Below are positions 17,139 to 25,485 of a DNA stretch of 40,001 nt, piece by piece (position 1 is the stretch's first letter; every line of letters starts with the position of its first letter). The notes below the pieces were generated by a model. It saw only the letters and a list, made by a program, of their open reading frames with translations, made no database searches and was not told where the DNA came from. The DNA is from Mastigocoleus testarum BC008 (GTDB lineage Bacteria > Cyanobacteriota > Cyanobacteriia > Cyanobacteriales > Nostocaceae), in the NCBI RefSeq assembly GCF_001456025.1, contig NZ_LMTZ01000008.1:1-40001 (forward strand), written 5' to 3'. The position numbers were made by a program, and so were the translations under genes.

Positions 17139-17700
17139 GAAAACGAATCGGTAAGGTAAATACTTTGACCAATTTCGATAAGTTTGACGCTCATTTTGAT
17201 TCTATAGTCTTCTTTATCTGTGGTGGGAATATCTTGCAACATTAATACATGATAGAGGGTAAGATATCCCCCTACAGAAAATCGATACTATTAATCGAAT
17301 AGATTATCATTTTTTGCTCTTAAGAATTAAGTACACTAGTAGTTGCGTTTCTCAGGACATTTTGCAAGAAAATTTCTCTATTACCTTTAAATTAAAATGT
17401 AAAGTTTCAACAGATATACCTGTTGCTGTAGTAACTAGTTACGTTGTTAATTTCTCTTAAAAGACATAAATTACAACTTACTTCAGTTAAGGCGACTAGT
17501 ATAACTGGGAAAAACAGATAATTTAAGCTTCTGTTCTCTTAAATTCATAACTCCTTGTCTCAAAATTCTTAGCCTCAAAATTCTTAGCCTCAAAATTTCT
17601 AGCCTCAAAATCTCTAGCCTCAAAATTTCTAGCCTCGGAATACTCAGCCTTAAAACTTTTAGGCTCATTAAAATATTTCAGTTCAAGATAAAAGATTATT
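17139..17700. other. Spacer with stem-loop and 15-bp minisatellite
   Basis: No confident gene is seen in 562 bp. An imperfect stem (GGGAATATCTT 17225-17235 with AAGATATCCC 17261-17270) lies about 90 bp after the ChaB fusion. The 15-bp repeat block at 17557-17676 occupies the leader of the SDR gene. Confidence 0.6.
17557..17676. repeat. 15-bp minisatellite, about seven units
   Basis: Head-to-tail units close to GCCTCAAAATTTCTA, period 15: units begin at 17557, 17572, 17587, 17602, 17617, 17632, 17647, with a decayed eighth at 17662. The first five differ by one or two bases; the later ones are more diverged. Two - strand frames stay open across the block, one reading RNFEARDFEARNFEAKNFEA, a five-residue periodicity. 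That frame is 72 codons and overlaps the SDR start, so a real protein is unlikely but not excluded. The block ends 24 bp before the SDR ATG. Confidence 0.85.
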
Positions 17701-18585
17701 ATGCAAAGTAAAGAAAGCCAAACTGAAGAATTTCGTCCCACTCCGGATCAAATTCCTGGACAGCAATTAGAGTATCCTGCAAAACAAGCAGACATGACTC
17801 CCCAGCCAGATAGCGATCTGTCCAACTATAGTCCGGCGAATAAACTCAAAGGAAAGACAGCCATAATTACTGGTGGAGATTCGGGAATTGGTCGGGCTGT
17901 TGCGATCGCATTTGCAATGGAAGGTGCAAATGTAGCAATTGTATATAACAAAAATGATGAAGATGCCGAAATCACCCGTAAGAGTGTAGAAAAATATCAG
18001 CAAACTTGTTTGACAATTAAAGCTGACGTTCGGGACTTCGAGTCTTGTCGTCAAGCCATCGAACAGACGGTAGCAAAGCTTGGTGATTTAAATATTTTGG
18101 TAAATAACGCCGCTTACCAAATGACACAAGAGCGTTTTGAGGATCTTTCACTCGAACAGTTCCGTCAAACAATGGAAACCAATGTTTTTGGCTACTTCTA
18201 CATGGCAAAAGCAGCAGTACCTTATCTCAAAGAAGGGGACACAATTATCAATACCGGTAGTATTGTCGGCAAGATAGGTAAAGAATTTCTAGTAGACTAT
18301 TCCACCAGCAAAGGGGCGGTACATACCTTTACTAAATCCCTAGCGTTAAATTTAGCCGAGCGTAAAATTCGTGTGAATGCAGTGGTACCCGGTCCGGTAT
18401 GGACGCCAAATATCCCGGCGACAATGCCTGAAGATATGGTGGAAAATTTTGATACTGATTCTGCTTTAAAACGAGCCGGACAACCAGAAGAATTAGCCCC
18501 GGCCTACGTATTCCTAGCATCTCAAGATAGTAGCTTTGTTACAGGTGCCTTAATTGATGTCACTGGTGGACAACTCTCTAGTTAA
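17701..18585 (+). CDS. Short-chain dehydrogenase/reductase (YhdG/YghA type)
   Basis: A 294-residue NAD(P)-dependent oxidoreductase of the classical SDR family with an N-terminal extension of about 45 residues (RPTPDQIPGQQLEYPAKQAD), typical of the general-stress SDR subgroup. The Rossmann motif TGGDSGIG is at 57-64, ADV at 108-110, NNAA at 135-138. The catalytic set is Ser187, Tyr200 and Lys204 (DYSTSKGA). PGPVWTP follows at about 230, and the C-terminus ends in VTGGQLSS. The substrate is unknown; an alcohol or aldehyde is likely. The unusual leader contains the 15-bp minisatellite, and a strong stem-loop follows (18633-18664). The GMC oxidoreductase downstream is a separate unit after 352 bp, but both could act on related polyols or alcohols. 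Confidence 0.93.
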   Translation: MQSKESQTEEFRPTPDQIPGQQLEYPAKQADMTPQPDSDLSNYSPANKLKGKTAIITGGDSGIGRAVAIAFAMEGANVAIVYNKNDEDAEITRKSVEKYQQTCLTIKADVRDFESCRQAIEQTVAKLGDLNILVNNAAYQMTQERFEDLSLEQFRQTMETNVFGYFYMAKAAVPYLKEGDTIINTGSIVGKIGKEFLVDYSTSKGAVHTFTKSLALNLAERKIRVNAVVPGPVWTPNIPATMPEDMVENFDTDSALKRAGQPEELAPAYVFLASQDSSFVTGALIDVTGGQLSS

Positions 18586-18937
18586 CGGCTCACAGGACAT
18601 TTAGGTTGCTGGAAATTAGAAGTCAAAACATTGAAATATACCCGATTCTACCTCGGTATATTTCCATGTACTCTTCATCCAATTTGAATGAATATTTTTG
18701 ATTCGAGATTGCATAGAGCATGGGATATAAGCTATCCAAAAGCAGGAACTTAGCGAAATTCCTATGCTCTTTCTCGAGATCTAGCTCGTTTTGCTTGCAA
18801 ACTTTTTTTTCTTGAATTATTAAGATTTTATATAAGTTAAATCTCCTGCCGAATCCTTATCTGTAAAGAGAGCTTATATAGATTCCACCCTTGAAAATAC
18901 AATAATCCCCAGAAACACAATTTGATACGAAAAAATA
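18586..18937. other. Spacer between the SDR and GMC genes
   Basis: Apart from the stem-loop at 18633-18664, no gene or named site is seen. CTCGAGATCTAGCTCG (about 18773-18788) is a small palindrome-like patch of unknown meaning. Confidence 0.5.
18633..18664 (+). terminator. Strong stem-loop after the SDR gene
   Basis: GAAATATACC (18633-18642) pairs perfectly with GGTATATTTC (18655-18664), extended inward by GA/TC past one bulge. It lies 47 nt after the stop. No T-run follows. Confidence 0.5.
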
Positions 18938-20557
18938 ATGTCTACTCACTACGATCTAATTATTATCGGAACCGGTGCAGGTGGTGGAACTCTGGCATAT
19001 GCTTTAGCTCCTACAGGTAAAAAAATTCTTTTATTAGAAAAAGGTGGGTATATTCCCAGAGAAAAACGTAATTGGAATCCCAAATATATATACATTGATG
19101 GGCTTTATCGTACTGAAGAGCGCTGGTTGGACCCGAAAGGAAGTAACTCACAAGGGAGTGAATTTCAGCCGAATCTTTATCATCGGGTAGGAGGTAGTAC
19201 AAAAATATATGGTGCTGCTCTGTTACGAATGCGGCAAAAAGATTTTGAAGAAATGTCCCATTATGGCGGTATTTCCCCTGCTTGGTCGTTGAAATACGAG
19301 GATTTTGAGCCTTACTACACCCAAGCAGAAAAAATTTATCAGGTTCATGGAAACCGAGGAGAAGATCCAACCCAACCATTAACAGACGCAGATTATCCTT
19401 TCCCTGCTCTACCCCATGAACCACGAATTCAGCAAGTTGCTGAGAATTTACAAAAGCAAGGTTTACAACCGTTTTCTCTCCCCATGGGAATCGACCGCAA
19501 TTCTCGTAACCCACTAAAAAGTAACTGTATTAGATGTGATACTTGTGATGGCTACCCTTGCTTAGTGAATGCTAAAGCTGATGCTCAAGTTTGTTGCGTG
19601 GATAAAGCCATAGAACATGAAAACGTTACGTTATTAACAGGAGCGCAAGTCGAGCGCCTGGTAACCGATGCTTCCGGTAAAGAAGTTAAAGCAGTGGAAG
19701 CTACTATTAATGGTAATAAAGAAACTTTTAGTGCCGATATTGTTGTAGTTGCTTGTGGAGCAATCAACTCCGCTGCGTTATTATTACGTTCTGCGAGCGA
19801 TAAACATCCCCAAGGTTTGGGAAATAGCAGTGGGATGGTGGGACGTAATTTTATGAAACACAATACAACCAAATTTTATGCCATCTCCACCACTCCTAAT
19901 GAGACAGTCTTTCAAAAAACACTGGCAATTAATGACTTTTATTTTGGCTCGCGGTCTGACTCTTATCCTTTAGGTCACGTCCATCTAATGGGGAAACATA
20001 AGTGGGAGATGATGCGACCGGATTTACCCAACTGGTTACCGAAAAGTTTACTACAAGTAATGGCTAAACATTCTGTAGACTGGTGGGCGCAATCAGAAGA
20101 TTTACCAGATATGAATAATCGAGTTGAGGTAGACGCCAAAGGTAAAATTGTCGTTAACTATCATCCAAATAATACTAAGGCTCACGAGCGTTTGCGGCAT
20201 CAGTTTACAGAGGTTTTACGCAAAGCTGGGTTTTCCCTAATTTTACCAATTCCATCACCATTAAAAATTATGAATCATCAGGTAGGTACTTGTAGATTTG
20301 GTACCGATCCTCAAAGTAGTGTACTTGACTTAAGTTGTCGCACCCATGATATTAATAATCTCTATGTGGTAGATTCAAGTTTCTTTCCTTCAAGCTCAGC
20401 AGTAAATCCGACATTGACGATTGCTGCTAATGCTTTACGAGTAGCACAACATCTGAAAACACGCTTAAATATTGGAGTTAGAAGTTTAGAAACAGGCGCT
20501 TATATGAAATTGAAATATCAACAGTCAACCAGTACTAATAATGATCCTAGTTTATAG
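18938..20557 (+). CDS. GMC-family FAD oxidoreductase
   Basis: A 539-residue flavoprotein oxidoreductase of the glucose-methanol-choline family. The N-terminal FAD-binding motif is LIIIGTGAGGGTLA (GxGxxG at 11-16), with LLLEKGG at about 31-37. VGGSTKIYGA (about 87-96) is the usual GMC signature-1 region. The C-terminal catalytic region has NHQVGTCRFGTDP with His447, then VDSSFFPSSSAVNPTLTIAA with Asn490, fitting the GMC His/Asn pair. A Cys cluster, C-x2-C-x2-C-x4-C at 197-208 (CIRCDTCDGYPC), is found in a subset of bacterial GMC enzymes and may bind a metal or form disulfides. The substrate is unknown (alcohol, sugar or polyol). No signal peptide is evident. It is followed after 36 bp by the sigma factor gene, so the two may be co-transcribed. 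Confidence 0.92.
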   Translation: MSTHYDLIIIGTGAGGGTLAYALAPTGKKILLLEKGGYIPREKRNWNPKYIYIDGLYRTEERWLDPKGSNSQGSEFQPNLYHRVGGSTKIYGAALLRMRQKDFEEMSHYGGISPAWSLKYEDFEPYYTQAEKIYQVHGNRGEDPTQPLTDADYPFPALPHEPRIQQVAENLQKQGLQPFSLPMGIDRNSRNPLKSNCIRCDTCDGYPCLVNAKADAQVCCVDKAIEHENVTLLTGAQVERLVTDASGKEVKAVEATINGNKETFSADIVVVACGAINSAALLLRSASDKHPQGLGNSSGMVGRNFMKHNTTKFYAISTTPNETVFQKTLAINDFYFGSRSDSYPLGHVHLMGKHKWEMMRPDLPNWLPKSLLQVMAKHSVDWWAQSEDLPDMNNRVEVDAKGKIVVNYHPNNTKAHERLRHQFTEVLRKAGFSLILPIPSPLKIMNHQVGTCRFGTDPQSSVLDLSCRTHDINNLYVVDSSFFPSSSAVNPTLTIAANALRVAQHLKTRLNIGVRSLETGAYMKLKYQQSTSTNNDPSL

Positions 20558-20593
20558 AATTTTATTGTAGAGCAGGGAATCATATCTAATATT

Positions 20594-21589
20594 ATGAATA
20601 CTGTAAATATGCAAGTAAAATCTCCTAGTTTTAGCCCTACTAATTACAACAAAGATGTTTTAGGAACTTATTTACTTGAAATTGGTAGAGAACCTTTATT
20701 AACTCCCAAGCAAGAAGTATTTTATGCCCAGCGAGTAGAACAAATGAGGACTTTGCTAAATTTAAAACAAGATTTAGCAGATAAACTTCAGCAGCAGCCA
20801 ACACTGGAAAAATGGGCATCAGAGGCTAGTCTTACCGTTCCCGAATTACAGCGAATTTTATACAGGGGAAAAGATGCGAAGGAGAAGATGGTTCGATCAA
20901 ATTTAAAATTAGTAGTATCAATAGCCAAGAAATATCAATATCATAATTTGGATTTAATTGACCTGATTCAAGAAGGAAGTTTAGGTTTACAACGTGCCGT
21001 AGAAAAATTTGATCCCTCCAAAGGTTTTAAATTTTCTACCTATGCTTATTGGTGGATTAAGCAAGGAATTACCCGTGCAATTGAATATCAAAGTCGAACT
21101 ATTCGGCTCCCAAGCCATATTTGTCAAAAGTTAAAGAAAATTAAGAAAGTACAAACAGAACTGACGCAGAAGTTAGGTCGTGCACCTACAGTTGCAGATA
21201 TAGGTGATTATATTTCTGTTGAAACAGAAAATTTACAAAAATATCTACAAATTGCTCGCAAACCAATTTCTCTGGAACTCAAATTTGGAGAAACACAAGA
21301 TACAGAACTACAAGATTTACTTGAAGATCCAAATTCTTCTTTAGAAAAGAAAACTAATGAAAATTCTGTAAGGGAAATTCTCCAAACAATGATCTCTAAG
21401 TTGAACCCTCAGCAACAGGAAGTGATATCGCTACATTTTGGTTTACAAGATGGTCACGAATTATCGTTAAGAGAAGTTGCCAAGCGTATGAATATTTCTT
21501 ATACCAGAGCACGGCAAATAGAGCGTCAGGCATTTTCACGTTTGCGGCGAGAAACAAAAGGTATGAAAGAATTTTTTCTATACAACTAG
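20594..21589 (+). CDS. Group-2 sigma-70 family RNA polymerase sigma factor
   Basis: A 331-residue sigma factor lacking region 1.1. It starts almost directly with region 1.2 (VLGTYLLEIGREPLLT). Region 2 is intact: AKEKMVRSNLKLVVSIAKKY, then DLIQEGSLGLQRAVEKFDPS, then GFKFSTYAYWWIKQGITRAI with the RTIRLP ending typical of group 1/2. Region 3 follows (about 180-240), and region 4 carries LNPQQQEVISLHFGLQDG, then LSLREVAKRMNISYTRARQI, the helix-turn-helix for -35 recognition. This makes it a non-essential, stress-type SigB/C/D/E relative; the exact subgroup cannot be told here. GGGAA lies upstream of the ATG, and the gene follows the GMC oxidoreductase by 36 bp, an unusual pairing. It is a candidate regulator of the surrounding stress genes, which is inference. 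Confidence 0.95.
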   Translation: MNTVNMQVKSPSFSPTNYNKDVLGTYLLEIGREPLLTPKQEVFYAQRVEQMRTLLNLKQDLADKLQQQPTLEKWASEASLTVPELQRILYRGKDAKEKMVRSNLKLVVSIAKKYQYHNLDLIDLIQEGSLGLQRAVEKFDPSKGFKFSTYAYWWIKQGITRAIEYQSRTIRLPSHICQKLKKIKKVQTELTQKLGRAPTVADIGDYISVETENLQKYLQIARKPISLELKFGETQDTELQDLLEDPNSSLEKKTNENSVREILQTMISKLNPQQQEVISLHFGLQDGHELSLREVAKRMNISYTRARQIERQAFSRLRRETKGMKEFFLYN

Positions 21590-21695
21590 TCCAAAAAGAA
21601 AGGAAATAATAAGCCGTGAGTAACGAATAACAGGTAATGAGTAATAAATAATCTATTAATCAAAAGTGATAAATTAAAAAAACAAGTTAAAAAAA

Positions 21696-22187
21696 ATGAT
21701 TAAGTCTTGGATGATAATTGGGGCTGTAACCTTTGTTGTAGCTCTGGGAGCTAATATCCTTAGACCTAAAGATGTTAAATGGTTTAAGCGTTTACGTCGT
21801 CCTTCTTGGCTGACTTTTGAAAAGCTAATTCCAATTATTTGGACAGTAGTTTTTATTTGTGGTGGCTGGTCTGCTTATATTGTTTGGGAAAAAAATCCAG
21901 GTACTTACCAAACCTGGTTTTTAATGGGACTTTACTTACTGCTAGAGGTGGTAATTGTAGCTTATTCTCCCTTAACTCTATGGTCGCGAAATCTTAAGAT
22001 CGGAACCTTTGTCGGTGGAGCCGGTTCTGCTTTGGGATTAATTGTTACTTTGATAGTCTTACCAGTTTCCGCATGGGCTGCTGTACTATTACTACCTTAT
22101 CTAATTTGGAGTCCGATTGGCACTTACACTACCTGGGTAATGTATCGCTTGAACGCAATTGATGGAGACTTGAACGCGAACCTTTGA
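21696..22187 (+). CDS. TspO/MBR-family membrane protein
   Basis: A 163-residue five-helix membrane protein. The family pattern is visible: WFKRLRRPSWLTFEKLIPII (about 28-47) and WTVVFICGGWSAYIVWE (TspO usually W..VY.L.G.A.W), an internal YLLLEVVIVAYSPLTLW, and a C-terminal WSPIGTYTTWVMYRLN. TspO proteins bind tetrapyrroles or cholesterol-like ligands, and in cyanobacteria have been tied to salt, osmotic and nutrient stress. Several canonical aromatic positions differ (the PPxW-like segment reads PSWLTF), so it is a divergent member. No SD is seen; the gene is 106 bp after the sigma factor. Confidence 0.75.
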   Translation: MIKSWMIIGAVTFVVALGANILRPKDVKWFKRLRRPSWLTFEKLIPIIWTVVFICGGWSAYIVWEKNPGTYQTWFLMGLYLLLEVVIVAYSPLTLWSRNLKIGTFVGGAGSALGLIVTLIVLPVSAWAAVLLLPYLIWSPIGTYTTWVMYRLNAIDGDLNANL

Positions 22188-22216
22188 AAAAACTATACCC
22201 AATGTTACACGTGCTT

Positions 22217-22259
22217 TAATCTCTAGACAGAATTAAGTTTGGGATTTTTTGTCTATAAT
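22217..22259 (+). promoter_or_regulatory. Motif plus -10 box upstream of mscS-like gene
   Basis: TAATCTCTAGACAGA (22217-22231) is followed 22 nt later by a perfect TATAAT (22254-22259), 65 nt before the ATG at 22325. The same 11-mer occurs before the Pmp3 and second DUF421 genes with similar spacing. In this arrangement it would sit just upstream of -35, a typical activator position. Its role is inferred. Confidence 0.5.
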
Positions 22260-22269
22260 CTGCATAAAT

Positions 22270-22305
22270 CTTTGATTTAATAACTAACTTTGATTTAATA
22301 ACTTC
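22270..22305. repeat. 18-bp tandem duplication in the mscS leader
   Basis: CTTTGATTTAATAACTAA (22270-22287) is followed by a copy differing at the last two bases (22288-22305), between the TATAAT box and the ATG. Confidence 0.85.
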
Positions 22306-22324
22306 CGGTCTTAGTAAAAACATT

Positions 22325-23311
22325 ATGAATGCAGAGTTATCAACTGCTTGGGAAAGAGCGCGAGCAATGATAGATGGTTTCATTGCTTTGTTACCAAGCA
22401 TCGTTTTAGCACTAGTTCTTTTTACAATTATTTTCTTTGTAGCTAGAGCGATCAAGAGATTAGTTAGAAGATTAACTCGCAATCGTCGGAACGCACGCAA
22501 CTTAGGACTGGTATTGGGAAGATTAGCCCAAGGGACTATAGTGCTAATTGGCCTATTTCTCTCTTTAACAATTGTTGTTCCTTCTTTGAAAGTAGGGGAT
22601 TTGGTACAACTGTTGGGAATTAGTGGGGTTGCGGTCGGCTTCGCTTTCCGAGATATTTTGCAGAACTTTTTGGCTGGAATTTTAATTTTACTCAATGAAG
22701 CTTTTGAAATAGGTGACCAAATAGTATTTAAAGGTTTTGAAGGTACTGTAGAAAATATCGAGACCAGAGCAACTACAATTAAAACCTATGATGGTCGTCG
22801 AATAGTCATTCCTAACGCAGAACTCTTTACTAACTCAGTAACGGTAAATACAGCTTTTGAACATCGTCGAATACAATATGATGTTGGGATTGGATACGGA
22901 GACGATATCGATTTAGCAAAACAGTTAATTTTAGAGGCAATACATGAGACAGAAGGCGTTCTTAAAAATCCGGCTCCAGATGCAATAGTAGTTGATCTAG
23001 CAGATAGTACCGTAAAAATTCGCGCTCGTTGGTGGATCGCACCACCTCGTAGGGCTGAAGTTTTAGATTTTCGCGATAAGGTTTTAGCAGCAATAAAAAA
23101 TAAGCTTACCGATTCGGGTATTGATTTACCGTTTCCCACGCAACAAATATTATTCCACGATCAAACAGAGGAGACTGACGGAGATAGAATACGTCAGAGA
23201 GAGGGGTGGCCTGCAGGTAATGGCAAAACTCCTAAATCCCACACTATTAGCAGCCATCTCCAAAAAATTGCCCAAATGAAGCAAACTAAAAATAATAATT
23301 ATAGTATGTGA
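22325..23311 (+). CDS. MscS-family channel, classic short form (328 aa)
   Basis: The MscS in this window with the most classic architecture. There are two strongly hydrophobic N-terminal helices (about 20-42 and 62-85), then the pore helix VQLLGISGVAVGFAFRDILQ (about 97-116). After it come NFLAGILILLNEAFEIGD, then GTVENIETRATTIKTYDGRR and VIPNAELF, and the alpha/beta C-terminal domain with RARWWIAPPRRAE and GIDLPFPTQQI, ending at about 275. A 50-residue polar tail (EETDGDRIRQREGWPAGNGK) is an extension. It acts in the inner membrane as a turgor-release valve. A motif-plus-promoter site (22217-22259) lies upstream. Downstream is a 598-bp repeat-rich spacer. Confidence 0.95.
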   Translation: MNAELSTAWERARAMIDGFIALLPSIVLALVLFTIIFFVARAIKRLVRRLTRNRRNARNLGLVLGRLAQGTIVLIGLFLSLTIVVPSLKVGDLVQLLGISGVAVGFAFRDILQNFLAGILILLNEAFEIGDQIVFKGFEGTVENIETRATTIKTYDGRRIVIPNAELFTNSVTVNTAFEHRRIQYDVGIGYGDDIDLAKQLILEAIHETEGVLKNPAPDAIVVDLADSTVKIRARWWIAPPRRAEVLDFRDKVLAAIKNKLTDSGIDLPFPTQQILFHDQTEETDGDRIRQREGWPAGNGKTPKSHTISSHLQKIAQMKQTKNNNYSM

Positions 23312-23342
23312 CCTAATTTACTAATCTCAAGAAATACTGCTA

Positions 23343-23370
23343 CACATTAACTCTCTCACATTAATTCTCT
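23343..23370. repeat. 14-bp tandem duplication
   Basis: CACATTAACTCTCT followed by CACATTAATTCTCT, one mismatch. Confidence 0.85.
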
Positions 23371-23459
23371 GAATCCGTTATTTGTCTTGCTTGAACGCGC
23401 TACAGATTTGGAGGCAGCAAGCTGTATGACTACGTCACACAATACCTATAGCTGCGCTA

Positions 23460-23504
23460 CCTACGGATCCGGTACGCTACGCTAGCAACGCTAACATCCG
23501 TAGG
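23460..23504. repeat. Hairpin repeat, CCTACGGAT arms
   Basis: CCTACGGAT (23460-23468) pairs perfectly with ATCCGTAGG (23496-23504). The interior is rich in short GCTACGCT/GCTAGC words of the kind found in dispersed cyanobacterial repeats. It is clearly GC-richer than its surroundings. Confidence 0.55.
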
Positions 23505-23551
23505 ATGCGTACTAACACCTCTGGTACCCCTCACATTCGCGGGATACATAC

Positions 23552-23663
23552 TAATACCAAATCCGATTTTTAAAACCCCTTTATATTCTTTGGGATTTCC
23601 CGCCATACTTCCCGCACCTCCCTCATTTTAAAAAGGGGTAATTAACCCGGACTTAGTATAATA
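23552..23663. mobile_element. MITE-like element with imperfect terminal inverted repeats
   Basis: The left end TAATACCAAATCCGATTTTT continues into ACCCCTTTATA. The reverse complement of the right end is TATTATACTAAGTCCGGGTT followed by AATTACCCCTTTTTAA. The two ends match over roughly 30 bp with several mismatches and a small gap. The 112-bp length and absence of coding capacity fit a non-autonomous miniature inverted-repeat element. The transposase partner is not in the window. Confidence 0.45.
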
Positions 23664-23909
23664 CTGCAGGTGCGTGCAAACAACCTTACCTGTTACTTTG
23701 GGAAAGCGCATGGTAGTCGCGCTGCTCACTTTCATAATACCTTCGGCTTGCCACGTTCTAAGTATAAAAATTTTAAATAAATTTGGTATAAAATAATATG
23801 TAACACTAAAAACAGTAATGTGAAAAACACGCATATTTTGGTATCAATGGAGTTACTATAGATGGACTGCTATAGTCAAGAATGTATTTTCCATTCTCCA
23901 TTCCCTAGC

Positions 23910-24875
23910 TTAATCCGACTTTATTTCCACTTCGAGTCCGGGTAGTCCTTCAATTTTTTCTTTTAATTCTTCGGCAGGTATAAGGGGAACAAAAACATTC
24001 AAACCTTCTTGGACACAGGCTACATCAATTGGAGTTTCACCAATTAATTCTCCATCTAAAACCACTTTTTGTGGAGGTTCGGTGCTTACTTTGACTTTCT
24101 TAGCCCGTAAATAACCAATATCATCTCTTGTTACTGCATCACCGTGAAGACCTGTTTGTAGCAAATGGTAAGAGGCTGCGATCGCACTAGCCCAGGTGTT
24201 TGATGCAACAATCGTTATGTCTAAAAATCCATCGTCACCAATAATTCCTGCTGGACCTTGAGCTAAAACTGAAGTCGCAGGAGCAACATTTGCGATCGTA
24301 ATCGCAGTTGCAGCAGTACGAATAATTTTTTCCTCAGTTTCGATTTCAACTTCAAAAGTATCTATATTATTTAATTGTTTAATTCCGGAAAGTATATAAG
24401 CTAAAGCACCCCATTTACTTTTAATATCTCGAGAAGCCCCTTCTACCGTTTCCGCTTCGAAACCGACTCCAGCAAGTAATAACATGGGCTTATTATTACA
24501 TTTAGCAACGTCTAATCTGCGTAGTTTACCATTAATAATAGTTTGACAAGCCTTTTCAATTGTATCGGGGATTCCTAGAGCTGAAGCAAAAGCATTTGCA
24601 GTTCCTCGTGGTACTACACCCAAAGGAATATCAGTTCGTATTAAGGCCTTAGCTACTGCTGAAAGGGTACCATCACCACCAGCGGCAATGACTATTTCTG
24701 CACCATTTTTAACTGCTTCTTCGGCTATTTTGCCGGTTTTTAACTCTTTTTTAGTAAATTTAATATCTAAATCAAATGCGGGTGATAGTAAATCGCGTAT
24801 AGTATTTAAATCCTGTTCAGGATTACCTTGACCTGCTGCGGGATTAAAAATCAAACTAGCTTTACGAGTTGCCAT
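23910..24875 (-). CDS. Diacylglycerol/lipid kinase (YegS/BmrU type)
   Basis: A 321-residue ATP-dependent lipid kinase of the DAGK catalytic-domain family. Visible motifs are SLIFNPAAGQGNPEQDL (5-25), AAGGDGTLSAVAKAL (about 64-78, nucleotide-binding GGDGT) and PLGVVPRGTANAFASALGIP (about 84-103). The second domain includes LLLAGVGFEAETVEG, then GIIGDDGFLDITIV and PPQKVVLDGELIGETPIDV. It would phosphorylate diacylglycerol or a related lipid, feeding phospholipid turnover. This fits the PLD-type phospholipid synthase at 30960 and the membrane-stress theme. It is a single-gene unit with AT-rich flanks. Substrate specificity cannot be told from sequence. Confidence 0.92.
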   Translation of the reverse strand: MATRKASLIFNPAAGQGNPEQDLNTIRDLLSPAFDLDIKFTKKELKTGKIAEEAVKNGAEIVIAAGGDGTLSAVAKALIRTDIPLGVVPRGTANAFASALGIPDTIEKACQTIINGKLRRLDVAKCNNKPMLLLAGVGFEAETVEGASRDIKSKWGALAYILSGIKQLNNIDTFEVEIETEEKIIRTAATAITIANVAPATSVLAQGPAGIIGDDGFLDITIVASNTWASAIAASYHLLQTGLHGDAVTRDDIGYLRAKKVKVSTEPPQKVVLDGELIGETPIDVACVQEGLNVFVPLIPAEELKEKIEGLPGLEVEIKSD

Positions 24876-25302
24876 AGAATCTACATTTTCTAAAGAAATT
24901 TAAATTTTTTCTGCTGCTATTATATTTTTTTCATCGGCTGTTATTATATTTTTTACTAATCATAAGTAAAGTTAAACCCAATCTAGGTAAAATATTTTTC
25001 TTTTTATATTACTTCTCACTCTATACAAAATAAGTTTTGATAATAATTTGTAGGCATGTCTTATTTCTTATACAATAAATAATTGTTATAACAAGAATTA
25101 TAAATAGCAATAGATAATTATTGACGATGCAGAAAAAATATTTACATACTGATTAATTTACATAATCTATTCCCTATTCTTTACTCTCCATTACCTGTTT
25201 CTACACTTAAAATAAATGACTAAATTTTCTCATTTACTTAAATAAGTAAGTCTAGGTTTAATACACACCTAGACTACTAAATTGATCTCATAAAAGCTCA
25301 AA
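24876..25302. other. AT-rich spacer between lipid kinase and CsbD
   Basis: No gene is seen in 427 bp. An imperfect repeat of about 20-23 bp (TTTTTTCTGCTGCTATTATA, then TTTTTTCATCGGCTGTTATTATA split by small indels) lies at about 24905-24950, in the likely promoter region of the kinase gene. Confidence 0.6.
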
Positions 25303-25485
25303 TTAGTCGATTGCTTTTTTTATCTGATCTTTAGCATTCTCAACTTTGTGCTGCATTTGAGCTTCTGCTTGCTTAGCCTGACCCTCAGCTTTATCCTGAG
25401 GATTTCCAGTAATCTCCCCTAAAACTTCCTGAGCTTTACCTTCAATATTTTTTGCAGTTGCCTTAATTCTATCTTCCGTACTCAT
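25303..25485 (-). CDS. CsbD-family stress protein (60 aa)
   Basis: A classic short CsbD. The N-terminus STEDRIKATAKNIEGKAQEV is followed by LGEITGNPQDKAEGQAKQAE, then AQMQHKVENAKDQIKKAID. Gly positions (IEGKAQE, EITGN, KAEGQA) fit the family consensus. CsbD is a strongly induced general-stress protein in Bacillus subtilis; its biochemical role is unknown. No signal peptide is present, so it is cytosolic, in contrast to the exported form at 10626. A purine-rich AAGAGGTC (SD-like GAGG) lies upstream of the ATG on the - strand. It is a single-gene unit. Confidence 0.92.
   Translation of the reverse strand: MSTEDRIKATAKNIEGKAQEVLGEITGNPQDKAEGQAKQAEAQMQHKVENAKDQIKKAID

Larger units (their letters stand above)
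23312..23909. other. Repeat-rich spacer between convergent genes
   Basis: No gene is seen in 598 bp. It contains a 14-bp tandem duplication (23343-23370), a GC-richer patch (about 23395-23550) with a hairpin (23460-23504), and a 112-bp inverted-repeat element (23552-23663). An apparent - strand frame (23628-23834) is repeat-derived and shows no family signature. Confidence 0.6.

Noticed and set aside
17483..17741. Two - strand frames with LRLEI and NFEAR repeats
   Set aside because: They arise from the 15-bp minisatellite, occur in two frames at once and overlap the confident SDR start. The pentapeptide-like pattern has Ala in the wrong position.
23628..23834. 68-codon - strand frame
   Set aside because: Starts inside a spacer and runs into the inverted-repeat element; composition is repeat-like.
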